DNA from: Rhizobiales bacterium SYSU XM002 | Lineage (GTDB): Bacteria > Pseudomonadota > Alphaproteobacteria > Rhizobiales > Beijerinckiaceae | Reading direction: 5' to 3' | DNA length: 64,000 nt | Assembly: GCA_009846685.1 (NCBI GenBank) | Contig: VWVY01000001.1 | Coordinates: 434,001 to 498,000, forward strand | Part shown: piece by piece, positions 22,560 through 30,014 of the stretch | How positions within the stretch are numbered: position 1 is the first letter of the stretch | Layout: each line of letters begins with the position of its first letter | Position numbers and translations under genes: made by a program | Notes under the pieces: model-generated | What the model was told of the DNA's origin: nothing | Database searches by the model: none | The model's input: the letters and a program-made list of their open reading frames with translations, nothing else

Positions 22560-23686
22560 GCTGCGACTTTTCCTTTGAAATCCACGCCCGCGACGGCAAG
22601 GCGCGCCACGGCACGATCACCATGCCGCGCGGCGAGATCCGCACGCCCGCCTTCATGCCGGTCGGCACCGCCGGCACGGTAAAGGGTCTCTATATGGATC
22701 AGGTCCGTGCGACGGGCGCGGACATCATTCTCGGCAACACCTATCACCTGATGCTGCGCCCCGGCGCGGAGCGGGTCGCAAAGCTCGGCGGACTGCACGA
22801 AATGGCGCGCTGGCCGTTCCCGATCCTCACCGATTCAGGTGGCTTTCAGGTCATGAGCCTGTCGGCACTGCGCAAGCTGACGGAAGAGGGTGTGACCTTC
22901 CAGAGCCATATCGACGGCTCGAAGCACAATCTTACGCCCGAACGGTCGATGGAAGTTCAGGTTCTCCTCGACAGCAACATCATCATGCAGCTCGATGAAT
23001 GCATCCGCCTGCCGGCGCCCGATGAAGAGGTGGCGCGCGCGATGCGGCTTTCGTATCGCTGGGCCGAGCGCTCGAAAGCGGCGTTCGAGCGGCTGGTGAA
23101 GCCGGGCGAGGGCAGGGCGCTGTTCGGGATCGTGCAGGGTGGCACGAACCCGCTCCTGCGCCGCGAGAGCGCGGAACTTCTCACCAAGCTCGATCTGCCG
23201 GGCTACGCGCTCGGCGGGCTTGCGGTGGGCGAGCCGCAACACGAAATGCTCGCGACCATCGAAGTGACAGAGCCATTCCTTCCAAGCGGGAAGCCACGCT
23301 ACCTGATGGGCGTCGGCACGCCGGATGACCTCATCGAGAGCATCGCGCGCGGCATCGACATGTTCGATTGCGTGATGCCGACCCGCGCGGGGCGGCACGG
23401 CACGGCCTACACGCGCCATGGCAAGTTCAACCTCAAGAACGCGCGCTTTGCCGAGGATACCCGCCCGCTCGACGAGACCTCCGATTGCTCCGCGACGCGC
23501 GACTATTCCCGCGCCTACCTGCATCACCTCGTCAAGTCCGACGAGATGCTCGGTCAGATGCTGCTGTCATGGAACAACATCGGCTATTACCAGCGCCTGA
23601 TGCGCAAGGCCCGCGCCGCCATTGATGCCGGGCGTTACGCCGATTTCGTGGCCGAAACGAAAGAGGGCTGGGCGCGAGGGGAGTAG
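22556..23686 (+). CDS. tgt: tRNA-guanine transglycosylase
   Basis: A 376-residue enzyme that swaps guanine 34 of Asn, Asp, His and Tyr tRNAs for preQ1, the step before Que[15 protein letters not shown] holds a catalytic Asp near residue 92, and the nucleophile Asp lies in [12 protein letters not shown]. The usual zinc site C-x-C-x2-C is not kept: the zinc region reads [13 protein letters not shown] with a single Cys, and it is followed by A-Y-L-H-H-L. That makes the protein look zinc-free in this region, which is worth noting. Confidence 0.96.
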   Translation: MSCDFSFEIHARDGKARHGTITMPRGEIRTPAFMPVGTAGTVKGLYMDQVRATGADIILGNTYHLMLRPGAERVAKLGGLHEMARWPFPILTDSGGFQVMSLSALRKLTEEGVTFQSHIDGSKHNLTPERSMEVQVLLDSNIIMQLDECIRLPAPDEEVARAMRLSYRWAERSKAAFERLVKPGEGRALFGIVQGGTNPLLRRESAELLTKLDLPGYALGGLAVGEPQHEMLATIEVTEPFLPSGKPRYLMGVGTPDDLIESIARGIDMFDCVMPTRAGRHGTAYTRHGKFNLKNARFAEDTRPLDETSDCSATRDYSRAYLHHLVKSDEMLGQMLLSWNNIGYYQRLMRKARAAIDAGRYADFVAETKEGWARGE

Positions 23687-23694
23687 TTGATGAT

Positions 23695-23735
23695 GTCATG
23701 CCGTCGTGGATACCCGGCCCAAGGCCGGGCATGAC
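23695..23735. repeat. REP-like nested palindrome
   Basis: GTCATGCC (23695-23702) pairs with GGCATGAC (23728-23735), enclosing CCCGGCC-CAA-GGCCGGG (23713-23729). From memory, elements of the form GTCATGCC...CCCGGCC-GGCCGGG-CATGAC recur many times in alphaproteobacterial intergenic DNA. It sits between the convergent tgt and fdhA, where it may also stop transcription. Confidence 0.7.
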
Positions 23736-23783
23736 GCAGCTTGGCCGACTTACACCCTGCCACCGGAAATCCAGCGCGCTCGC

Positions 23784-23850
23784 CGGACGCACTCGCGTCC
23801 GCAAGCCCGAACGGGCGCCGGCCGGTCAGGCCGGATCACGCCGAAGGCGT
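23784..23850. repeat. Run of four short GC-rich hairpins after fdhA
   Basis: CGGACGC-ACTC-GCGTCCG (23784-23801), GCCC-GAAC-GGGC (23805-23816), CCGGCC-GGTCA-GGCCGG (23818-23834) and ACGCC-GAA-GGCGT (23838-23850) follow in 67 bp, the last touching the fdhA stop. No T run is present. They could protect or end the fdhA transcript, or be a decayed repeat. Confidence 0.6.
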
Positions 23851-26660
23851 CACGAGAAGACCCTCGCCGCGCAGTATTTGAACTCCGGGATTTTCCCATA
23901 GGGGTCGAGTTTGGGGTTGGTGAGCACATTGGCCGCCGCCTCGTTGAAGGCGAAGGGCACGAAAATCATCCCCTCCGAGACCTCGCGGTCAGCGCGTAGG
24001 CGCGCCGTGATCGCGCCGCGTCGGGTCTCGACCGTGATCTTCTCGCCCGCCGTGAGGCCGCGCGCGCGGATCTCGCGCGGGTGCATCGCGGCGATGCCTT
24101 CCGGCTCGATGGCGTCAAGCACGCCGGCGCGGCGCGTCATGGCGCCGGTGTGCCAGTGCTCCAGTAGCCGCCCGGTGGTGAGCACCAGCGGAAACTCGGC
24201 GTCAGGCATCTCGTCGGGCGGGAGAAGGTCCGTCGACACGATCTTCGCGCGGCCTGTGGCGGTGGGGAATCCAGTGTCGAACAGGATCGCATGACCCGGC
24301 GCATTCTCGGCGGGAGCGGGGTAGGTGACGGAGCCCTCTCGCGCGACGCGTTCCCACGGCAGCCCGGTGAGCGAAGGCATGTGCGAACGCATCTCCTCAT
24401 AGACCTTGCCGACATCGGTGCCCGCGACCACGCCATCGGGTTGCAGGGTCTGGCCATAGTTCCAGTCCAACCCCAGCCGGCGCGCGAGCGAGACGAGGAT
24501 ATCGATATCGAACCGCGCATCTCCCGGCATCGGCACCACGGGCCGCCCGATCTGAACCTGCCGGTTGGTGTTGGTGAAGGTGCCAAGCTTTTCGGCATGG
24601 GCGGAGGCGGGCAGCACGACATCGGCGTGCCATGCCGTCTCTGTGAGGAAAATATCCTGCACGACGAGGTGGTCGAGCTTCGCCAGCGCCTGACGCGCGT
24701 GGATCTGGTCAGGGTCCGACATCGCCGGGTTCTCGCCCATGATGAACATCGAGCGGATCGTGCCGGCGTGGATCGCGTCCATCACCTCGACCACCGTGAG
24801 GCCCCGCTTCTGATCGAGCGGGCGGCCCCATTCATCCTCGAATGCGGCGCGGATTTCGGCATCCTCCACCGAGCGGTAATCGGGAAACACCATGGGGATC
24901 AGGCCGGCGTCGGACGCGCCCTGCACGTTGTTCTGGCCGCGCAAGGGGTGCAGCCCGGTGCCCGGTCGCCCGACCTGCCCGGTGACCAGCGCCAGCGCGA
25001 TCAGGCAGCGCGCGTTATCCGTGCCGTGGACATGCTGCGAAACCCCCATGCCCCAGAAAATGATCGAGGCTTTCGCGGTGGCATAGCGTCGCGCGACATC
25101 GCGGATGATGTCCGGCTCGATGCCGCAGACCGGGGCCATCGCCTCGGGCGTAAACTCGGCGACGCGGGATTTCAGCGCCTCGAAGCCATCGACATTTTTC
25201 GCGATATAATCGGCGTTGGTCAGCCCCTCGGCGATGATAACGTTGAGCATCGCATTGAGCAGCGCCACATCTCGCCCCGGCGTGAAGGGCAGGTGATGCG
25301 TCGCGTGCCGCGCGAGGCCGGAGCCGCGCGGGTCCATCAGGATCAGCGTCTTGCCCGCCTTGGCGGCCTGCTTGAAATAGGTCGCGGCGACGGGGTGGTT
25401 CTCTGTCGGCCGCGCGCCGATCACGATGATGCAGTCCGCGTCCTGAACCGCCATGAACGGTGCCGAGACCGCGCCCGAGCCGACGCCCTCCATCAACGCC
25501 GCCACCGACGAGGCGTGGCATAGCCGCGTGCAATGATCGACGTTGTTGGTGCCAAAGCCCTGCCGCACCAGCTTCTGGAAGAGGTAGGCCTCTTCATTGG
25601 AGCATTTGGCCGAGCCGAAGCCGGCAAAAGCGCTGCCGCCTTCTGTCGCGAGCAGGGCGCGGAAGCCAGAGGCGGCACGGGTGAGGGCTTCCTCCCAGCT
25701 CGCCTCGCGGAACACATCCCACGGGTTGGCGGGATCGACGGCGAGATCGCCGCGTTTCGGGGCATCCTCGCGGCGCACCAGTGGTTTCGTCAACCGGTGC
25801 GGATGGCGGATGTAGTCATGCCCGAAACGACCTTTGACGCAGAGCCTATTCTCGTTGGCCGGTCCGTCGCGCCCGTCGACGCGGACGATGACATCGTCTT
25901 TTACCGCGACCTTCGTAAGGCAGCCGACGCCGCAATAGGGGCAGAGGCTATCAACCTCGCGGTCCGGCACGATGACGCCGCGCGTCGCGCTCGCATCCAT
26001 CAGCGATTTCTCGAAGAGCGCGCCGGTGGGGCAGGCCTGCACGCATTCGCCGCACGCAACGCAGGTGGAAGCGCCCATGGCGTCGTTCTGGTCGAAGACG
26101 GGGCGCGCCTCATGGCCGCGAAACCCCATGCCAATCACATCGTTGACCTGCACCTCGCGGCAGGCACGCTCGCACAGACCGCAGACGATGCAGGCGGCAA
26201 GGTTCACCGCGATCGCGGCGTGGGAGGCGTCGTGAAGAGTGAGGCCGGCTTCGGCGGGCGAACCGATCTCATGGCGCTTCGGAAGGCGGCTACCCTTGAC
26301 GCCAACCCGCCCGCTCCATTGCCAGAAGGTCGCGTCCGGGTCCGGCGCGACCTCGCGTGCGGGCATGTCGGTTTGCAGCAGCTCGAACACCATGGCGCGG
26401 GCCTTTTCCGCGCGCTCGCCGCCGGTCGTCACCACCATGCCCTCGCGCGGCGCGCGGATGCAGGAGGCCGCGAGCGTGCGCTCACCCTCGATTTCGCAAA
26501 GGCACGCACGGCAATTGCCGTCAGGCCGATAACCAGGCGCGTCGAGGTGGCACAGATGCGGGATCGTCGTGCCTTCGCGTTTCGCGACCTGCCAGATCGT
26601 CTCGCCGGGCTCGGCCTCGACCGTTCGGCCATCGAGCGTAAAGCGGACGGTCTCGTTCAT
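23850..26660 (-). CDS. NAD-linked formate dehydrogenase alpha subunit (molybdenum or tungsten)
   Basis: A 936-residue catalytic subunit oxidising formate to CO2. From the N-terminus: a [2Fe-2S] domain (C37, C50, C53, C67), a two-cluster ferredoxin module (C-I-V-C-G-L-C near 157 and C-V-A-C-G-E-C near 200), the [4Fe-4S] C-P-Y-C-G-V-G-C at 240-247, then the bis-pterin domain. The active-site metal ligand is Cys381 in T-R-L-C-H-A-S, cysteine rather than selenocysteine. Size and partner match Methylobacterium Fdh1, which uses tungsten; the metal here cannot be read from sequence. Start overlaps the stop of the beta gene (ATGA). Confidence 0.95.
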   Translation of the reverse strand: MNETVRFTLDGRTVEAEPGETIWQVAKREGTTIPHLCHLDAPGYRPDGNCRACLCEIEGERTLAASCIRAPREGMVVTTGGERAEKARAMVFELLQTDMPAREVAPDPDATFWQWSGRVGVKGSRLPKRHEIGSPAEAGLTLHDASHAAIAVNLAACIVCGLCERACREVQVNDVIGMGFRGHEARPVFDQNDAMGASTCVACGECVQACPTGALFEKSLMDASATRGVIVPDREVDSLCPYCGVGCLTKVAVKDDVIVRVDGRDGPANENRLCVKGRFGHDYIRHPHRLTKPLVRREDAPKRGDLAVDPANPWDVFREASWEEALTRAASGFRALLATEGGSAFAGFGSAKCSNEEAYLFQKLVRQGFGTNNVDHCTRLCHASSVAALMEGVGSGAVSAPFMAVQDADCIIVIGARPTENHPVAATYFKQAAKAGKTLILMDPRGSGLARHATHHLPFTPGRDVALLNAMLNVIIAEGLTNADYIAKNVDGFEALKSRVAEFTPEAMAPVCGIEPDIIRDVARRYATAKASIIFWGMGVSQHVHGTDNARCLIALALVTGQVGRPGTGLHPLRGQNNVQGASDAGLIPMVFPDYRSVEDAEIRAAFEDEWGRPLDQKRGLTVVEVMDAIHAGTIRSMFIMGENPAMSDPDQIHARQALAKLDHLVVQDIFLTETAWHADVVLPASAHAEKLGTFTNTNRQVQIGRPVVPMPGDARFDIDILVSLARRLGLDWNYGQTLQPDGVVAGTDVGKVYEEMRSHMPSLTGLPWERVAREGSVTYPAPAENAPGHAILFDTGFPTATGRAKIVSTDLLPPDEMPDAEFPLVLTTGRLLEHWHTGAMTRRAGVLDAIEPEGIAAMHPREIRARGLTAGEKITVETRRGAITARLRADREVSEGMIFVPFAFNEAAANVLTNPKLDPYGKIPEFKYCAARVFS

Positions 26661-28324
26661 GAGAGGCTCTCCGGGAAATATTTCACGAGACAGGCGACCG
26701 GGTTTGGCGCAGCCTGCCCGAGACCGCAGATCGAGCCCTGACGCATCACGTGTTCAAGGTCGACGAGCAGCGTGGGATCTGGTTTTTCGGTATCCAGCAA
26801 AGCGCCCATCTTTTCGGTGCCGAGCCGGCAGGGTGTGCATTGCCCGCAGCTCTCATGTTCGAAGAAGCGGAGCAGGTTGCGCGCGATGCCCTTCGGATCG
26901 TCCTGATCGGAAAACACAACCACGGCGTGGCTGCCGACAAAGCAGCCGTGTTGTTCGAGCGTGCCGAAATCAAGCGGGATATCCGCCATGCTGGCCGGGA
27001 GTATGCCGCCGGACGCACCGCCCGGCAGATAACCCCGGAACTGGTGCCCCTCCGCCATCCCGCCGCAGAATTCCTCGATCAACGCACGCACGGTGATGCC
27101 GGCTGGTGCAAGCTTGACGCCGGGCTCGCGCACGCGACCCGAAACCGAGAACGAGCGCAGCCCCTTCGCGCCGTTCACGCCCTGATCCGCGAACCACGCC
27201 GGGCCTTTTTCTAGAATGTCGCGCAGCCAATAGAGCGTCTCGACATTGTGGTTGAGGGTGGGCCGACCGAACAGCCCGACCTCGGCGATATAGGGTGGGC
27301 GGTGGCGCGGCAGCCCGCGCTTGCCCTCGATGCTCTCAAGCATCGCGCTTTCCTCGCCGCAGATATAGGCGCCCGCGCCGCGCCGGAGTTCGATCGGGCA
27401 GCCCTCGGTCAGCCCGGCAGCATCCAGCGCCGCGATCTCGCGGGCGAGGATGTCGAGCACACCCGGATATTCGTCACGCATGTAGAAATAAATGCGCTCG
27501 GCATCGACCGCGTAGGCCGCGATCAGGGCTCCCTCGAGCACGCGGTGCGGATCGCGTTCAAGGATATCGCGGTCCTTGAAGGTGCCGGGTTCACCCTCAT
27601 CGCCGTTGATCGTCATCAGGCGAGGGCCGGGGTAGGCGCGCACGAATTCCCATTTTCTTCCCGCCGGAAAACCTGCGCCGCCAAGGCCACGCAGCCCGCC
27701 ATCCGCGAGGCGGGAGACTATCGCCTGAGGTTCGGTCTTGCGCTCCCGTAAGGCTTCTAGCAAGCGATAGCCGCCGGCTTTTCGGTATCCGTCGAAATCA
27801 ACATAACGCACCGGATCGGGCGTCACATCCCCGGCAGCAGCCAACGCCAGCAGCGCATGGGCACTCGCATGACCGACCGGCTTGCGTCCGACGGTCGCGG
27901 CCGGCGCATCGGCGCAATGCCCCATACACGGCGCACGAACGACCCGGACCCTTCCGGGATCGACGCCCTGCACAACGGCCGCGATCAGGCTCTCCGCGCC
28001 GGCAAGCATGCAGGACACGCTCTCGCAAATACGGATTGTGACAGGCGGAGGAGGAGTTTCGCCTTCCTTCACGAGGTCGAAGTGGTGATAGAAGCTCGCG
28101 ACCTCGAAAATCTCGACTTCGGCCAGCCGCAATTCCTCGGCCAGCGCCCGGACATGGCGGGCATGGAGGCAGCCGAAACGATCCTGCAGCAGATGCAACA
28201 TCTCGATCAGGAGGTCACGCCGCCGCGGGATCGTTCCGATAACGGAACGCACTTCGGCAAGGGCCTCGTCGTCTAGGGGGCGCCCCTTCGCCTGCCATTG
28301 TCTCTTGCCTGTCGACTCAGTCAT
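26657..28324 (-). CDS. Formate dehydrogenase beta subunit, NuoE-NuoF fusion
   Basis: A 555-residue diaphorase subunit that passes electrons from the alpha subunit to NAD+. Residues about 1-150 are NuoE-like with [2Fe-2S] cysteines in C-E-S-V-S-C and C-M-G-H-C. The rest is NuoF-like: G-G-A-G-F-P-A-G-R-K-W near 220 (FMN/NADH), Y-I-C-G-E-E-S-A-M-L, and the [4Fe-4S] site E-S-C-G-Q-C-T-P-C-R. The start at 28324 (M-T-E-S-T) is preferred on length; 32 further residues upstream look non-conserved and cover the operator-like repeats. The ribosome site is weak. No fdsC/fdsD-type maturation gene lies in the window. Confidence 0.93.
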   Translation of the reverse strand: MTESTGKRQWQAKGRPLDDEALAEVRSVIGTIPRRRDLLIEMLHLLQDRFGCLHARHVRALAEELRLAEVEIFEVASFYHHFDLVKEGETPPPPVTIRICESVSCMLAGAESLIAAVVQGVDPGRVRVVRAPCMGHCADAPAATVGRKPVGHASAHALLALAAAGDVTPDPVRYVDFDGYRKAGGYRLLEALRERKTEPQAIVSRLADGGLRGLGGAGFPAGRKWEFVRAYPGPRLMTINGDEGEPGTFKDRDILERDPHRVLEGALIAAYAVDAERIYFYMRDEYPGVLDILAREIAALDAAGLTEGCPIELRRGAGAYICGEESAMLESIEGKRGLPRHRPPYIAEVGLFGRPTLNHNVETLYWLRDILEKGPAWFADQGVNGAKGLRSFSVSGRVREPGVKLAPAGITVRALIEEFCGGMAEGHQFRGYLPGGASGGILPASMADIPLDFGTLEQHGCFVGSHAVVVFSDQDDPKGIARNLLRFFEHESCGQCTPCRLGTEKMGALLDTEKPDPTLLVDLEHVMRQGSICGLGQAAPNPVACLVKYFPESLS

Positions 28325-28384
28325 TCTTGGCCCTGTCGCGATTTGCAGACGGATAGTAAGCTGCTGCTGCATCGCCGCAAGCGC

Positions 28385-28421
28385 TATGCAACATGATGCG
28401 ATTATTGCATTATATTGCATA
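28385..28421. promoter_or_regulatory. Phased TTGCAT boxes between fdh and sox genes
   Basis: TTGCAT occurs at 28405-28410 and 28415-28420, one helical turn apart, and the reverse-complement box TATGCAA lies at 28385-28391, forming an inverted repeat with TTGCATA at 28415-28421. The DNA is AT-rich and sits in the 131-nt gap between divergent fdhB and soxB. A shared operator is likely; the regulator is not visible in the window. Confidence 0.55.
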
Positions 28422-28455
28422 TCTCTGACCCGATCAATCCGGGAAGGAAACCCTG

Positions 28456-29706
28456 TTGAAGTTCTCGCTGATCTCCTTGCTTAAAGAAGGGCTGACCGGC
28501 AATCGCGGCTGGCCCCGACAATGGCGCGATCCCGCACCGAAAGCTGCCTACGACGTGGTGATCGTCGGCGGCGGCGGGCACGGGCTGGCAACTGCCTATT
28601 ACCTCGCCAAGGAGCATGGCATCCGCAACGTCGCGGTGCTGGAAAAGGGCTGGCTGGGCGGCGGCAATACCGGACGCAATACCACGGTCGTGCGCTCCAA
28701 TTATCTCTGGGAAGAGAGCGAGCGACTTTACGAACATGCGATGAAGTTGTGGGAAACGCTGTCGGACGACCTCAACTACAACGTCATGTATTCTCCGCGC
28801 GGCGTTTTGATGCTCGCACATTCGATCCACGATGTGCAGGTCGGCAAACGCCATGTTCATGCCAACCGCCTCGCCGGGATCGACAACGAGTGGCTTAGCC
28901 GCGAGGAAGTGCTCGACTTCTGCCCGATTCTCAATCCGGCGACCGACATCCGCTATCCGATTGCCGGCGGAGCACTTCAGCGCCGGGGCGGCACCGCGCG
29001 GCATGATGCGGTAGCTTGGGGCTATGCGCGCGGGGCAGACCGTTTCGGAGTCGATATCATCCAGAACTGCGAGGTGAAGGGCATCATCCGCGACGCTTCC
29101 GGCAAGGTGATCGGCGTGGAGACGACGCGCGGCTATATCGGCGCAGGCAAGGTCGGTGTGGTCGCGGCGGGGCACACCTCGGTCGTGATGGGCATGGCCG
29201 GTGTGCGGATGCCGCTAGAGAGTTATCCGCTTCAGGCGCTCGTCTCGGAACCGATCAAGCCGATCATGCCCTGCGTCCTGATGTCGAACGCGATCCACGC
29301 CTACATGTCGCAGTCCGATAAGGGCGAGCTCGTGATCGGTGCGGGCACGGACCAATACGTTTCCTACTCGCAGACCGGCGGGCTCCAGATCGCGCAGGCA
29401 ACCATCGAGGCGATCTGCGAGCTGTTCCCGATGACGCGGCGCCTCCGGATGCTGCGGAACTGGGGCGGCATCGTCGATGTAACGCCGGACCGGTCGCCGA
29501 TCATCGGCAAGACGCCGGTCGAGGGGCTTTACGTCAACTGTGGCTGGGGCACGGGCGGCTTCAAGGCGACGCCCGGCTCGGGCCATGTCTTCGCCGCGAC
29601 CATCGCCAAGGGTGAGCCGCACCCCATCGCCGCGCCGTTTACGCTCGAACGTTTCACCACCGGCCGGCTGATCGACGAAGCGGCTGCGGCTGCAGTGGCA
29701 CATTAG
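28456..29706 (+). CDS. soxB: Sarcosine oxidase beta subunit
   Basis: A 416-residue FAD/FMN subunit of heterotetrameric sarcosine oxidase. The FAD-binding motif [13 protein letters not shown] is at residues 34-46. [13 protein letters not shown] carries His183, the likely covalent FMN attachment point by analogy with studied homologues. The start is TTG at 28456, supported by GGGAAGGA seven bases upstream and by an N-terminus ([10 protein letters not shown]) that matches the family. Sarcosine is oxidised to glycine, with the methyl passed on as formaldehyde or methylene-tetrahydrofolate. Confidence 0.96.
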   Translation: MKFSLISLLKEGLTGNRGWPRQWRDPAPKAAYDVVIVGGGGHGLATAYYLAKEHGIRNVAVLEKGWLGGGNTGRNTTVVRSNYLWEESERLYEHAMKLWETLSDDLNYNVMYSPRGVLMLAHSIHDVQVGKRHVHANRLAGIDNEWLSREEVLDFCPILNPATDIRYPIAGGALQRRGGTARHDAVAWGYARGADRFGVDIIQNCEVKGIIRDASGKVIGVETTRGYIGAGKVGVVAAGHTSVVMGMAGVRMPLESYPLQALVSEPIKPIMPCVLMSNAIHAYMSQSDKGELVIGAGTDQYVSYSQTGGLQIAQATIEAICELFPMTRRLRMLRNWGGIVDVTPDRSPIIGKTPVEGLYVNCGWGTGGFKATPGSGHVFAATIAKGEPHPIAAPFTLERFTTGRLIDEAAAAAVAH

Positions 29707-29717
29707 GAATACATAAC

Positions 29718-30014
29718 ATGCTACTGATATTGTGTCCTTATTGCCAGTCTAGACGCGCCGAACTCGAATTTCGCAATGTCGGCGCCGCGCATATTTCGCG
29801 ACCGAGTGATCCCCAGACGACGACCGATGCGCAGTGGGGCGAATTCCTCTACCAGCGCGACAATCCCAAGGGGCGCATCGCCGAGCGTTGGCTGCATATC
29901 CACGGCTGCGGGCGATACTTCAACGCGATCCGGGACACGATATCCGACGTCTTCGTGACAACTTACAAATCCGGAGAGCCGCCTCCGGCGATGCCCTCGG
30001 AGGCGAAGCCATGA
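29718..30014 (+). CDS. soxD: Sarcosine oxidase delta subunit
   Basis: A 98-residue zinc-binding subunit. The zinc ligands are expected in C-P-Y-C at residues 6-9 and in I-H-G-C-G-R-Y-F near 61-68. R-D-N-P-K-G matches the family. The gene order soxB-D-A-G is the standard one. The stop overlaps the soxA start as ATGA. Confidence 0.96.
   Translation: MLLILCPYCQSRRAELEFRNVGAAHISRPSDPQTTTDAQWGEFLYQRDNPKGRIAERWLHIHGCGRYFNAIRDTISDVFVTTYKSGEPPPAMPSEAKP

Noticed and set aside
24291-26741. Two long plus-strand frames opposite fdhA
   Set aside because: Shadows of the alpha subunit; no signal, domain or ribosome site.
29834-30010. Upstream extension of soxA in the same frame
   Set aside because: This part lies within soxD and has no resemblance to SoxA; the ATGA overlap at 30011 is the natural start.
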